Source: Branchinecta lynchi
Lineage: Eukaryota; Arthropoda; Branchiopoda; Anostraca; Branchinectidae
NCBI GenBank assembly: GCA_023053575.1
Contig: JAKZAP010000008.1
Span: 5,226,715-5,290,714 of the forward strand
Direction of reading: 5' to 3'
DNA: 64,000 nt
Within the stretch, counting starts at the first letter, position 1. Each line of letters begins with the position of its first letter. The notes beneath the pieces were generated by a model. That model was not told the origin of the DNA. It worked only from the letters and a program-made list of their open reading frames with translations, and searched no databases. Shown here one piece after another: positions 33,186 through 44,721 of this stretch. The position numbers and the translations under genes were made by a program.

Positions 33186-34480
33186 CGGCGCACCCACCAA
33201 CAGTGTTGCCAAGTCTGACACTTTTGGTGCTTTTTGACACTTTTTGTCTCTGGGTGAAACGGTGACACTTTTTCTCCGAAAGTGACGCCTATTTTTACGA
33301 ATTATATTTATTCCTCCAGCCCAAGCTGACTGCGAATCATAGCCCACACGTTCGTTTTTCCAACTTGAGCGGTTTTGAGCCTGAAGAGGACCCTTGCCAA
33401 GAAGGGCCGAAATATAGCTCCAATAAAATTCAGCTGACGTATCTGTTTTCCACCATCAAATATGAATTATATTTTTTTGGTCAGAGTAGCACGTTTTCAT
33501 TTACTTTACTATAGTGACCGATTACCGCCCCCAAAATACTGCCAAAAACTTCACTTTAATTTTGTACATAGAAACAGTTTGAAGCCTTAAAGCACAATGG
33601 ACACTTCTAATGCTTTATTTTGTATTAAACGCTTCACAAATAAACATTTCCGACTTCCTTTAGAAGGCGCAAAGAAAACCGGCCGTTTTCTTGTTATCCC
33701 TTGTCTTTACCTCTCTGGCATTTCGGCGATCCAAAACTAAGGAGCTGGGATATTGTGGCAGGAAATTCAAAAGTTCCCAACAATGCTTGATAAAAAAAAG
33801 GATATATTTGTGATGTCGCCAAAGTCATGCCGCAGGTGCAGTTTACCTGATTGTTCTATTGTTTCATCAGAAGTTCCATGTTTTAAAGTGCCTATTAAAA
33901 GTTTTTCTTTGTGGAATAGTGTTGTGAAGCTTGATTAACTTGCTTTATAAAATGTACCAGAATATGCAATAAGTTTATAAAAATAACATAGCTACAAAAA
34001 TCATTCAAACACAAATAGCCTATTCAAATCTGAATTATACAAGCTGATTTATGCATAAAATAAAAATCTGCTAAGTGTTATAAGAAACATCACTTTTATC
34101 TTTGTCCAAGCTAGTAAATTGAGCAGGTACTGGCCCCAAAAATTACGCTTTGAAATATCACAGAGAGGAAACTGTTGAAAAAGCTGCTGAGCTAGGGGGT
34201 AAGCATTGTTCCTAGGTTGTAACAGAGTGGGATTGGGGTAGTTTGATGTGCCCATTGAGCTTTAAAGAGAGCTCATTTCCAACTAAATTTTGTTACAAAA
34301 CTGTGATGTAACGGTTAAGAAATGTTTTGAAAAATGTTGTCAGAAATTCAATTATTACCAATTTTGCGCGTTGTGCAGCGGAATGCACAAAACAAAATCG
34401 AGGTGTCAAAAAGCACCTTTATGTCAACAGCTGTGACACTTCTAGGAGTTGAGCTCTTGGCAACCATGCCCACCAATCAT
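33186..34480. mobile_element. 1.3-kb inverted-terminal element with a nested repeat
   Basis: The left arm (CACCAACAGTGTTGCCAAGT ... GGTGCTTTTTGACAC) matches the reverse of the right arm (GTGTCAAAAAGCACC ... CTTGGCAACCATGCCCACC). The interior includes the dispersed repeat at 33305-33470 and a 61-residue frame at 33753-33938 that I do not recognise. Likely a non-autonomous DNA transposon. Confidence 0.6.
33305..33470 (+). repeat. Dispersed SINE-like repeat with conserved stem-loop
   Basis: Contains CAGCCCAAGCTGACTGCGAA, then GGACCCTTGCCAAGAAGGGC-CGAAATAT and CAGCTGACGTATC. Related copies or fragments lie at 5346-5540, 34485-34560, 50320-50464, 52130-52160, 53880-53960, 57660-57740 and 56820-56865. 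The central CCCTT/AAGGG stem is retained in most copies. The family is not recognised. Confidence 0.6.
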
Positions 34481-34484
34481 AATG

Positions 34485-35002
34485 TCAAAGCAACTAATCA
34501 ACGCGAGCCGGAAACAGATGTTCGCACAGTCAAATATGATTCGCAGTAAGCTTGAGCTAAAGCAATTTTTTTTTGGTTTAGCGATATTTTGGCCCTTCTT
34601 GGCAAGGGTACTATTCAGGTTCGAGCTAGAAAACGAACAAGCGATCATCTGTTTAGCGCCACCAACTTTGAATTCACGTTACCTTTAAAGTTGGACTGGG
34701 CCTTGTCAAAGAAAACAGATTTCTGAGAAAAGCCAAATAGTCTACTGTAATCACCAAAATATAACCATTAACAAACATAAATTCATGGCACGTCTGATTA
34801 AATCTGATACAAAAGTAAATCTAGGAATAAGATAACAAAACCTGGAAGCTCTGCCAGACAACAAAAAATAAGCGAAGATCAGCAACCACGAAAGACAGTT
34901 AATCTACTTCCCAACATGTACCGCAAAAGCGGCAAATACTTCTAATACTCTTCTTATTACAAGTTTAATACCGGGGAACTCCCAAAATAAAAAAAATATA
35001 TA
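34485..35002. other. Non-coding stretch
   Basis: A fragment of the dispersed repeat (ATGATTCGCAG...AGCTTGAGCT) followed by A/T-rich unique sequence. No gene. Confidence 0.4.
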
Positions 35003-35367
35003 AGGCGTATTCTCGCCGTTCCCCGACGACTCCACTTGAAGACTCCCCGCGCTTTAGTTTGTCCCGGGGACTCACTCCCCGTATTCTCGCGAGTCGCCAC
35101 GGACGAGGAATGCTCCGATTATCATCAACAACATCAAAAAGGACTCCCTTTCAGATTCGGAGGGGAATCAATTTTTGCTGGTGCAGTGTAAAATGAAATA
35201 AAACAATCAGAAGAAACAAAACCAAAATTAAAGTGGATCTAGACTAATTTCATCAACTGCATATTTTTTTTTCGAACAAAATCCATGCTGGAAGCATTCC
35301 CCGTGTTCTCGCTGTTTCTTCCCTTCGATTCCCCGAGGAATCCTGGGGGAACGGCGAGAATACGCCT
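35003..35367. mobile_element. MITE family 3 copy
   Basis: 365 bp; ends AGGCGTATTCTCGCCGTTCC / GGCGAGAATACGCCT; flanked by ATA on both sides. A deletion near 35320 relative to 31203-31616. Confidence 0.8.
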
Positions 35368-36410
35368 ATATTGCATCACATAATATATAAACAAAAGTAG
35401 CATTTCTAGTTTCTCACTTGTGCGCTTACTATTCTATCTGCAGTTTCGTGTAATATAGTAGTATAATAGTATGCTTCTTTAGCTAAATAAGGGGTCCTAA
35501 GAACACCTGAATGGGTATTTTGTGTCTTAATTTTACGACTATGCAATGTTCAAAGTAACTTAACGTTCAAAGAAACATACCTCTACTGTAGGCCGGATAC
35601 CACTTTTCTAACATCGAACCTTAATGTTACAGACCTCTGGATGAAAGCTCAGCGCGGGTTTCTGGACTAATATTGTAACCGAAAGTAAAATTTTCCCGAA
35701 TTACTACACGGTGCGATATATCCGCCGTCCAGGTCAGTTACATCACACAATTTTGGGCTGAGCGTCTGCTTTTTAAACAGCTGAATGAGTATTACCAAGA
35801 ACAAATAACGAGATAGAACTTCTGTCTTCCTATCTCAGTCATACAGACAGGCTGAGTCGAGTAAAACACGGCCGACTCCCGACGCCAACGAGCGGAGGCT
35901 ACTAACTTCACGCCATATCACGTTTCATTACCTCTACAAATAGCTATATCGCTGTTAAGTCGCTGAAGATGAAATCTAGCAGTCAAACCTGATTGGTTCT
36001 ATGGACGCTCCCTGGAGCGGGTAGCCGCGAGGAGTACGCCTCCTGCTAGCCTCCTTGAATATTTCTTGTGCGATAAGCAGCGCTGAAGACGGAAGAGTAA
36101 ACGGGTATCAACATCAGTTCAAAGCAAGAGTAAATTCCCTAGGTCCGCTCAATTTTGTCGGGGTTTTCATAGTCGCTGCATGCGACTAAAGACATAAGTT
36201 ATATCTGATTATTTGTTCTTCGTATTCTGAAAGCGGCAGCAAGAGTGTCATCAGAACGAAGAGTGGCGTCCAAATCAAGGCTAAACTTTTTACGCATCAC
36301 CTAGAGAATAATACTCGCGTCTGTATGGGCGCTTAGCTTGATAGTCGGCATTGGCCACGGGCGCACATGGACGGCGCTAGTAGCACATTAGTTGCTTTTT
36401 GCAGTAACCA
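35368..36410. other. Non-coding, no feature recognised
   Basis: Unique-looking sequence with mixed base composition. Neither strand shows a long frame or splice-supported exon that I can defend. Confidence 0.4.
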
Positions 36411-36414
36411 GGCG

Positions 36415-36600
36415 TATGTTACCCCGACGAATTGTCTTTTTCTCAGTCACCCAGCAACATGTTAGTAACCCTAGTATCTGGTAACGGGTAACCCTGCTGA
36501 GACCGGGGTTACCGGAATTCAGTAACCTAGCAGTAACCGGGCTCAGTTACCGGGTAAGAGTAACTCTAGGTTAGCGCAAAAGCGTAACTATTAGGTAAAG
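36415..36600. repeat. GGTAAC/GTTACC-rich palindromic cluster
   Basis: At least twelve GTAAC or GTTAC pentamers on both strands within about 180 bp, including GTAACGGGTAACC and GGGGTTACCGG. Spacing is irregular. Function unknown. Confidence 0.5.
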
Positions 36601-36815
36601 TTCACCATCTTTTCTAGAGTAAAAATACATATAAGCGGCGTGCTAACTCAAGACCAATGCCTCTTCTGTAACTAGCTCGGATGTTAAGCTACGTGCACAA
36701 ACAGTCTAACAAGATTCGCATCCCGCTGCGAAAATCGGACTATGTATGCACGTACCTTTAATTTTTCAACCCACTCGAATGATTATACAAAACACAGCGA
36801 AACTGTATCCAAACT

Positions 36816-37010
36816 TTGGATCAGGGATTAGTCCCACCGTCGTCTGAAGAGCGTATACAAGCAGCAGAGAAAAAGTTACCAGATTTACTGGAATGGCACA
36901 TAAGTAAATCGACTGACTACCTCTATAGTTCGGTTGAGCTGGAGGAGGTTAGTGCGCGTATTCGCTTTCCATTGCAGTTCTTGCACAGAACATGGCCATC
37001 CAGAGGATAA
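36816..37010 (+). other. 64-residue open frame, unrecognised
   Basis: MDQGLVPPSSEERIQAAEKK... reads with plausible amino-acid composition (acidic/basic helix EERIQAAEKKLPDLLEWH, then SVELEEVSARIRFPLQFLHR). There is no splice context, no family match from memory, and transposon-rich neighbours on both sides. It could be an exon of an unknown gene, a transposon remnant or chance. Confidence 0.2.
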
Positions 37011-37932
37011 CAGCCTCGTCCGTCCGCTTCTGATGACAGGACTAAACCACAATCCTGCACAGAAATATGAATATAGAATAACTATCGCTAAGCTATGAGT
37101 TTGGATTATTCGCTCGCTTTTTTCAAGGGAGCCCATTTCCTTGTCGCAACGTAACTGAATTATTCCTAAACCCTCCTTCGTATTTCGCTTACGCCTTCTC
37201 CCTCCCTCGGGTTTTGCGTACGCCTTCTATCCTCTTACGGCACCGATCATGCGCTGTCATCTACCGGGACCGGGAGAAATTCATTAAAGGACACCTGAAT
37301 GAAGAGTACCAAGTATCCTCCTCAATACCGAACGATTTTAGAAATGGACAAATGTCTCCAATCAACCCTTCTTCTGGAATATTTTTTAACCAGTGAAGCC
37401 CAAACGTATATCTAGAAGAAATTCTAATGCGATCCGGCCAGCGCTGTACAAGATTTGAATGAATTGCGCTTTTTGTCTTGGAGTCTGCATGTGCAAACCT
37501 CCAGAAACTAACATGACTATTTTGAAAACCTCACGCTCAGGAGAAGAATGCTCTCGGTGGCCATGTCTGTAAATGAATTCTCCATGGTGTGTTCAAGTAT
37601 GGTTTCATTGTTCAGGTGTCCTTTAAGGAGAAGAACCGACCAAAACTTTGTTCCCTAGGCCAAAAGTATAGTTGGAGTGCTTATTTATTTTTTACATTTT
37701 TGTCCCGCCGTGGCCCAAGGGATTTTTTGGGAATCCATTCATTCATTCAAATTTCGGATACGATCCGGAAAACCACGCTTTTCCGGATGGTCACCGATGA
37801 AAAGAAAAACATTATTCAAAAATGATTGCCCTGAGGTTTGTTATTTCTAGGTCAGTTTATATCTAAGTCCCACTCTATTCCAAAGAAATATCACTAGGCT
37901 ATCACACAACCTTTTTTTCCATGTAGAAAAGA
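37011..37932. other. Non-coding stretch
   Basis: Short (CATT)n motif at 37736-37748; no gene or clear element. Confidence 0.35.
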
Positions 37933-40900
37933 ACAAGAGCTACGAGCTCATATGGCACTTGTTACGAGTAGGCAGTACAAGAAAGTAGATGAGAACGTGA
38001 TAAAATACACCCGCCATCCAAAAATGCGGTTTGGAAATAGAAGTAGGATAGTTTGTTTCACTCACTTCTAAGCAGTTCCGGCATCGTCTCGATTATCAAA
38101 TGCACATGACTGTTCAAACTTCCAAGTTTCAGCCTAATAAATCCACTAGTTTGATCCCTAGACGTGCTACAATATTTCCGGTACTCCCTCCATCTCACCT
38201 TACCGTGGCCGAATCTGGTTCGGACTAAAACATGGATCATCTAAAGTATCTTCTTTTATACCACCGCTAAAGTTTCGGTCGAGTCTGAGCATTTTTGGAA
38301 AATTCTGGTACCCCCTCCCCCCACCAACGTTGTCGGATCCGGATCCTTGCCCAAAATATGTCATCTAGGGTATATGCTCTCTCTAAGTTCTATGTTTCAT
38401 TTAAACTGATGCACTCGTTTGACTCCTATGCGAGCCTCAAAGTTTCCGGCAATCTCCCTCTAATTCCCGCCACTGTGGCCGAACAGGACTTGAAAACATA
38501 AACGTCATATCTCCTAATTCCCTCTTCCTGTCCATCAAGTTTCACTGAAATTGGAGCATAGCCTATCTGTAAGTTTTCAGTACCCCCCCCCCCCTACCTT
38601 GGCCGCATCCGGCCCGGACGCCAAAGAACAAATCTAGGCCGCATAAACTCGGCACTGTCGAACTTGCATCTCATTCGGGCCATTCGTTTGGTTTTTGTGC
38701 ATGTCAAAAGCCCCCCCCCCCCCCCAATTCCTCCAACCGTGGTCGCATTTGTTCGAACGCATCTTTTACATGTCGAGGCCATCGACTCTTATCACCCATT
38801 TGTTTGACCCTAGTTGGTCGTATCCTAGTTTAAATAAATAAGTCAATTATGTCGGGTCGCTAATATGCCTGCAAAGTTTCATTGTCTTAGTACTTCTGGA
38901 ACTATTCTAACCCCCGACTACCAGTATTCCAGGAAACCCCCTCTACCCCCCCCCCCCACAGAGCCCCGAAACGATCTGGCTCCGTCAAATTCGGATCTAG
39001 GCCTAATGCTTGTTCTCTCCATTAAATTCCGTCCCAATCCCTCTGCTTTAAGCGTTTCTTGAGTTTTCGGGTCCCCCCCCCATCCCCACAGGTATAACCC
39101 GACCCGACCCGGACTTAACAATGATCATCCGAGGCGATAGCTCTTCCCACCATACAAGTTTCATTCAAATCCGATCACCCGTTCAAAAGTTACACACGCC
39201 ACTAGATTCCGGACTCCCCATCCATCCACTCCCCCCACTATGGTCGGATCGCGGAAACGGCTGTTCTCAAGTGAACCTGTTCGGGTCCCTGACATACCTG
39301 CCAAGTTTCATCGCCCTAGCACATCAGGAAGTATGCCGAACTTGCGGGATCGCTAGGAATCCGGACCCCCCCCCCCAACTCCCCCAGAGTGCCCGGATCT
39401 GGTCCGCTTATATCAATGACGTATCTAGGACTTGTGCTTGTTCTTCCACCAAGTTTCATCCCGATCCCTCCACTCTAAGCGTTTCTCAATATTTCCGGTT
39501 CCCTCCTCCAACTCCCCCCAGTGTCATCGGATCCGGTCCGGATTTATAGTGGGACGTCTGAAACACGAGGTCATCCTAAATATAAAATTTCATCAAGATC
39601 CGATCACCCGTTCAAAAGTTATACACGCCACTAGATTCCGGACTCCCCATCCATCCACTCCCCCCACTATGGTCGGATCGGGAAAACGGCTGTTCTCAAG
39701 TGAACCTGTTCGGGTCCCTGACATACCTGCCAAGTTTCATCGCCCTAGCACATCAGGAAGTATGCCGAACTCGCGGGATCGCTAGAAATCCGGACCCCCC
39801 CCCCCCCAACTCCCCCAGAGTGTCCGGATCTGGTCCGCTCATATCAATGACGTATCTAGGACTTGTGCTTGTTCTTCCACCAAGTTTCATCCCGATCCCT
39901 CCACTCTAAGCGTTTCTCAAGATTTCCGGTTCCCTCCTCCAACTCCCCCCAGTGTCATCGGATCCGGTCCGGATTTACAGTGGGACGTCTGAAACACGAG
40001 GTCATCCTAAATATAAAATTTCATCAAGATCCGATCACCCGTTCAAAAGTTATACACGCCACTAGATTCCGGACTCCCCATCCATCCACTCCCCCCAGTA
40101 TGGTCGGATTGGAGAAACGGCTGTTCTCAAGTGAACCTGTTCGGGTCCCTGACATACCTGCCAAGTTTCATCGCCCTAGCACATAAGGAAGTATGCCGAA
40201 CTCGCGGGATCGCTAGAAATCCGGACCCCCCCCCCCCAACTCCCCCAGAGTGCCCGGATCTGGTCCGCTTATATCAATGACGTATCTAGGACTTGAGCTT
40301 GTTCTTCCCACCAAGTTTCATCCCGATCCCTCCACTCTAAGCGTTTCTCAAGATTTCCGGTTCCCTCCTCCAACTCCCCCCAGTGTCATCGGATCCGGTC
40401 CGGATTTATAGTGGGACGTCTGAGACACGAGGTCATCCTAAATATAAAATTTCATCAAGATCCGATGACTCGTTCGCAAGATAAAAATACCACACATTTT
40501 GGCTTCCCCCTCCCTCCACTCCCCCTCCCAGATGGTCGGATCGGGGAAATGACTATTTCCCATTTAATCTGGTCGGGTCCCTGACGTGCCTGCCAATTTT
40601 CAGCGTCCCAGCACATCAGGAAGCACCAAACTCGTGGGATCACTAAAAATTCGGACTTCCCCCCCCCCCCCCCCCCCAACTCCCCCAAAGTGAGCGGATC
40701 CGTTCCGCTTATATCCATCACGTATCTAGGACTTCTGCTTGTTCTTTCCACCAAGTTTCATCCGGATTCCTTCACTCTAAGTGTTTTCCAAGATTTCCGG
40801 TTTCCCCCTCCAACTCCCCCCAGTGTCACCGGATCCGGTCTGGATTTAAAATGGAGGGTCTGAGACACGAAGTCCTTCCATATATCAAGTTTCATTAAGA

Positions 40901-41170
40901 TCCGATCACCCGTTCGTAAGCTAAAAATATTTCATTTTTCCTATTTTTTCCGGATTCCCCCTCCCTCCACTCCCCTCCAGATGGTCGGATCGAGGAAGCG
41001 ACAATTTCTAATTTAATCTGGTCCAGTTCCTGATATGCCTGCCAAGTTTCATCGTCCTAGCTTATCTGGAAGTGCCCGAACTAGCAAAACCGGTACCGAC
41101 AGACCGACAGACCGACTGACGGACAGAAATAACAATCGCTATATGGCACTTGAGTAAGCTCAAGTGCCAT
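37933..41170 (+). mobile_element. HINE-A, longest copy (3.2 kb)
   Basis: 5' terminus ACAAGAGCTACGAGCTCATA + TGGCACTTGT. 3' terminus at 41141-41170: ATATGGCACTTGA...TCAAGTGCCAT, a 12-bp-stem hairpin, then AAAAA. A GACCGACAGACCGACTGACG microsatellite precedes the hairpin. The interior is an array of about 430-bp units. Short frames across it (for example 39121-39549 and 39432-39785) are by-products of the array, not genes. Confidence 0.7.
39121..40470 (+). repeat. Near-identical 430-bp tandem units inside HINE-A
   Basis: Three consecutive units (ACCTGCCAAGTTTCATCGCC at 39295, 39725 and 40157) differ at only a few positions and in C-run length, far more alike than the flanking units. They mark a recent local expansion within an older array. 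Confidence 0.85.
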
Positions 41171-41216
41171 AAAAAACGCGGGGATTATAGGAATTGCTAT
41201 TCAATTGTCTCTAAAT

Positions 41217-41556
41217 CAGCGGTTCCCAACCTTTTCCGCTATCGCGTACCCCTAATCAAGGTTCAAAAAGGTCGCGTACCTCTAATCAAGGTTTAGAAAG
41301 GTGCCGTACCACTTTTCTGGCAGCTTTTGTGTTACTATTTTTTTTATAGTAGCTAATCTGAAGATGCTAGATCTGAAATCTTGTACAATGGGGTATGTAA
41401 TTTTGTGGACAATACTTAAACTGAGTTAGGGGACTCGAAAACGACTGAAGCGATGTATGAAAGCTATAGACTAATCTGATTTTGGGACCTTCGCATAGCC
41501 CTTGCGAGGGTCTCTCGTTCCCCTTAGGTACGCGTACCACCGGTTGGGAACGACTG
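41217..41556. mobile_element. hAT-type MITE
   Basis: 340 bp with ends CAGCGGTTCCCAACC / GGTTGGGAACGACTG, the classic CAGnGGTTCnCAACC hAT terminus. The flanks TCTCTAAAT and ATCTACGTG may be a mutated 8-bp target duplication. The subterminal phrase GCGTACCnCTAATCAAGGTT is repeated twice. Non-coding. Confidence 0.8.
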
Positions 41557-41640
41557 ATCTACGTGACATAACGAGACGGGTTTCGCCAAGTGAATTTTGT
41601 TGTTTGCTGTAGGAGGCTAGCTTAAGGTAAGGCAAATTAA

Positions 41641-43190
41641 ACAAGAGCTACGAGCTCATATGGCACTTGTACGAGTAGGCTGTACAAGAAAGTAGATGAG
41701 AACCTCACAAAATACACCCGCCATCCAAAAATGCGGTTCGGAAATAGAAATAGGATATTTAGTTTCACTCATTTCTGAGCAGTTCCGGCATCGTCTCGAT
41801 TGTCTGCAGCAAATGCACATGACTGTTCAAACTTTCATCCCAATAAATCCATTTGTTTGATCCCTAGACGTGCTACACGATTTCCGGTACTCACTCTATC
41901 TCCACCTACCGTGGTCGAATAAGTTCCATCCCGATCGCTGCACTCTAAGCGTTTGTCAAGATTTCTGGTTCCCTCCACCAGCTCCCCCCCCCCCCAGTGA
42001 CATCGGATCCGGTCCGGATTTAAAGTGGGACGTCTGAGACTCGAGGTCATGCTAAATATCAACTTTCATCAAGATCCGACCAACCGTTCGCAAGTTAAAA
42101 ATACCTCAATTTTGGCTTCCCCGTCCCTCCACCCCCCCCCCCAGATGGTCGGATCGGGGAAGTGACTATTTCCTATTTAATCTGGTCGGGTCCTTGGCAC
42201 GCTTGCCAATTTTCATTGTCCTAGCACATCAGGAAGCATCGAACTCGCGGGATCACTAGAAATTAGGACTCCCCCCCCCAACTCCCCCAAAGTGAGCGGA
42301 TCCGTTCCGGTTATGTCAGTCAGGTATCTAGGACTTGTGCTTGTTCTTTCTGCCAAGTTTCATCCGGATCTCTCCACTCTGAGCGTTTTTCAAGATTTCC
42401 GGTTTCCCCTTCCAACTCCCCCCAATGTCACCGGCGTCTGAGACATGAGGTCCTTCCATATATCAAGTTTCGTTAAGATCCGACGACCCGTTCGTAAGCT
42501 GAAAATATTTAATTTTTCCAAATTTTTCCGGATTCCCCGTCCCTCCACTCCCCTCAAGACCCACCCCCAAGATTCATCGGATCCGGTCCGGACTCGAAAT
42601 GAGCAAGTGACTATTTCCAACTTAGTCTGGTCGGGTCCCTGATATGCCTGCGAAGTTTCATCGTCCTAGCTTGCGTGGAAGTGCCCAAACTATTATTTAT
42701 GTTTCTTGACTATGTCCAGGTTAATCAGGTCGTCAATCTTTTAACAATATGTACTCCCGCATACGCTCCCTAATACATCCAATATTCCTGACAAGTTCCA
42801 TTACCCTAACAATGTAATTTGTTTAGATCATCTACTTTGTCCAGGTTCCCGCATTCGCTCTCTCATACATGGACTCGTGGCTCAGTTGGTAGAGCGTTGG
42901 GCTTATGACTCAGAGGTTCCTGGTTCGTTCCCGCATTCGCGCAGCACTTTTTTTTGCTACTTTTCGCTCCACTTTTGCTTTATAGTTTCCGGACTGCCGG
43001 ATCCGGGGAAAGTCGGATTGAAGAAATGATTAATTTTAAGTTGAGCTGGTCCGGTCCCTGATATGCCTGCCAAGTTTCATCGTCCTAGCTTATCTGGAAG
43101 TGCCCGAACTAGCAAAACCGGGACCGACAGACCGACTGACGGACAGAAATTACAATCGCTATATGGCACTTGAGTAAGCTCAAGTGCCAT
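41641..43190 (+). mobile_element. HINE-A copy with a nested tRNA-like insertion
   Basis: Both termini are intact: ACAAGAGCTACGAGCTCATA at 41641 and the hairpin ATATGGCACTTGA...CAAGTGCCAT ending 43190. The array of about three units is interrupted at about 42690-42960 by unrelated sequence carrying a tRNA-like head. Confidence 0.7.
42872..42955 (+). pseudogene. tRNA-like sequence (anticodon loop CTTATGA), degenerate
   Basis: GGACTCGTGGCTCAGTTGGT... has a good D arm and an anticodon arm (TTGGG-CTTATGA-CTCAG; anticodon would be TAT, Ile). The T arm is broken (CCTGGTTCGTTCCCGC) and there is no 3' acceptor strand matching GGACTCG. Most likely the head of a tRNA-derived SINE or a pseudo-tRNA. Confidence 0.55.
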
Positions 43191-43758
43191 AAAAAGGTAA
43201 GGTAAGAAGGACCAATCTGGATATAGGACAGGAGAAAATGGACTTTATCATAATTATGATATATTTCTCATCATGACGCAAAACTGTACAGAAATACGGA
43301 GTAATTCCACAAACAAACAAAAAGAAGAAAGGAAAAACTTGAATGACAAAAACTGGACCGAATCGGTTCAAGATTTTCGATCCCAAAGTATTAGTTAACT
43401 GAAAACCATGGAATTTCAACTGAGAAGCCAGGTTACTTTTATGTCATGTATTTGAGTATACTGAATTATTTTGACTCTTTTGAGGGACACTGGGAGCATG
43501 GACGGCCTCCGGCAAGACCACATTCACATGCAGACGGCGCAATTTGAATTCCTTCGAGGATGTGTTTTTTCACTTCTTTAAAATCGCGAAAGACAGAAAA
43601 TCAAAGACGCTGTAATACGCCTGGCTGCAAAATAAGTTCAGAAAAATAGCAAGCTTATCTACTGGCAGCAGGCAAGTTGGTCTTACTTAGACTTAGACTT
43701 GGGTCTTCCCGCGCCTGGTGGCACATAAGACGACAACTTCTGACCTCCACTTGACTCA
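43191..43758. other. Non-coding stretch
   Basis: Begins with a GGTAAGGTAAG repeat next to the HINE-A end; then unique A/T-rich sequence. No exon recognised, in particular no match to the missing end of LIM3. Confidence 0.35.
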
Positions 43759-44063
43759 GAGCGTGTTCCACTATACTTACCGTAGTTACTACGCATGACG
43801 TCACGCATTCTGGCTTTTTGCCGTCAAGGCTGGAACGATTTTCTATTTTCCAGCAGGATCTCACGCCAGGGGCGAATCCGACCAATCACGTTACAGAGAT
43901 GCGTAGTTACTCCGCTTACTACGCTCCCGAGCATGGTAAGCAAATAATAACTATTAGTTACTATTCTGACAAGGTTGGAAAGGTCAGCGTAGTAACTTTT
44001 CGTGAGGATGGAACGGAAATAGTAACTAATAGTAACCTATTGTTAGACGGGTGGAACACGCTC
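43759..44063 (-). mobile_element. MITE family 4 copy, inverted
   Basis: GAGCGTGTTCCACTATAC... to ...GGTGGAACACGCTC; interior TAGTAACTA blocks and an ATTGG box as in 6576-6861. Confidence 0.75.
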
Positions 44064-44721
44064 TCTATCTTGGGCAGCAATTTGTGGTCCCACCTAACTT
44101 AGCTTCCTTCTCGAGGTTTCTGCCAAGTATGGAGCGCTACCTACCGCAATCAAGCCGGAAGGTTTCCACAACCACGCGTCGTTGGGAAGTCTGCCCTCTG
44201 CCATCCGCACCATGTGACCCCAGTAACTCAATCTTCTTCCCGTCAGGACATTTGTCACCAAGTGTTGCTAAGTTTTGGTACGAACCCCAACATTGGTCCC
44301 TTTATCGGACCAGTGTCTCTTAAGGGTACACCTGAGACAGATATTCTCGAAACCAAGATTTGTTGATACTGAATATTTGAAATTACAAGGGCTACAAGTT
44401 TGAAAGATACTTTCACACACACAAAAATCGTTATTCGGAAATAGTGGGGGCAATGGACTGACGCATCTCTATCGGATGTTATGGCAAGTCTTTTAAGTGT
44501 CTTTTTAAGTCGAACAAGTTTCCCTTTCCAGCCCCTTCGATCAACATTTAAAGGCAAGTTACTATGCCCTCTGAAGAGAGGGCAAGAATTAGACAAATCT
44601 TGGTTGGTAGGCAACCCGTTTCACAATTTGTATTTTTTGTTTCTCTTGCAGCCAATTTTCCTTCTGTTAGTATGCAGGCAAAAACAGATGACAGCAATAA
44701 TAATGAACGAATCTGACGTAC
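44064..44721. other. Non-coding; intron or 3' flank of the LIM gene
   Basis: No open frame here supplies the second half of LIM3. The 119-residue minus frame at 44255-44614 has no LIM ligands and looks fortuitous. Confidence 0.35.

Noticed and set aside
39121..40186. Overlapping frames of 107-142 residues, repeated three times
   Set aside because: Products of the 430-bp tandem units; repetition of the frame reflects DNA repetition, not a repeat protein.
42872..42955. Functional tRNA-Ile(UAU)
   Set aside because: T arm and acceptor stem do not pair; sits inside a transposon.
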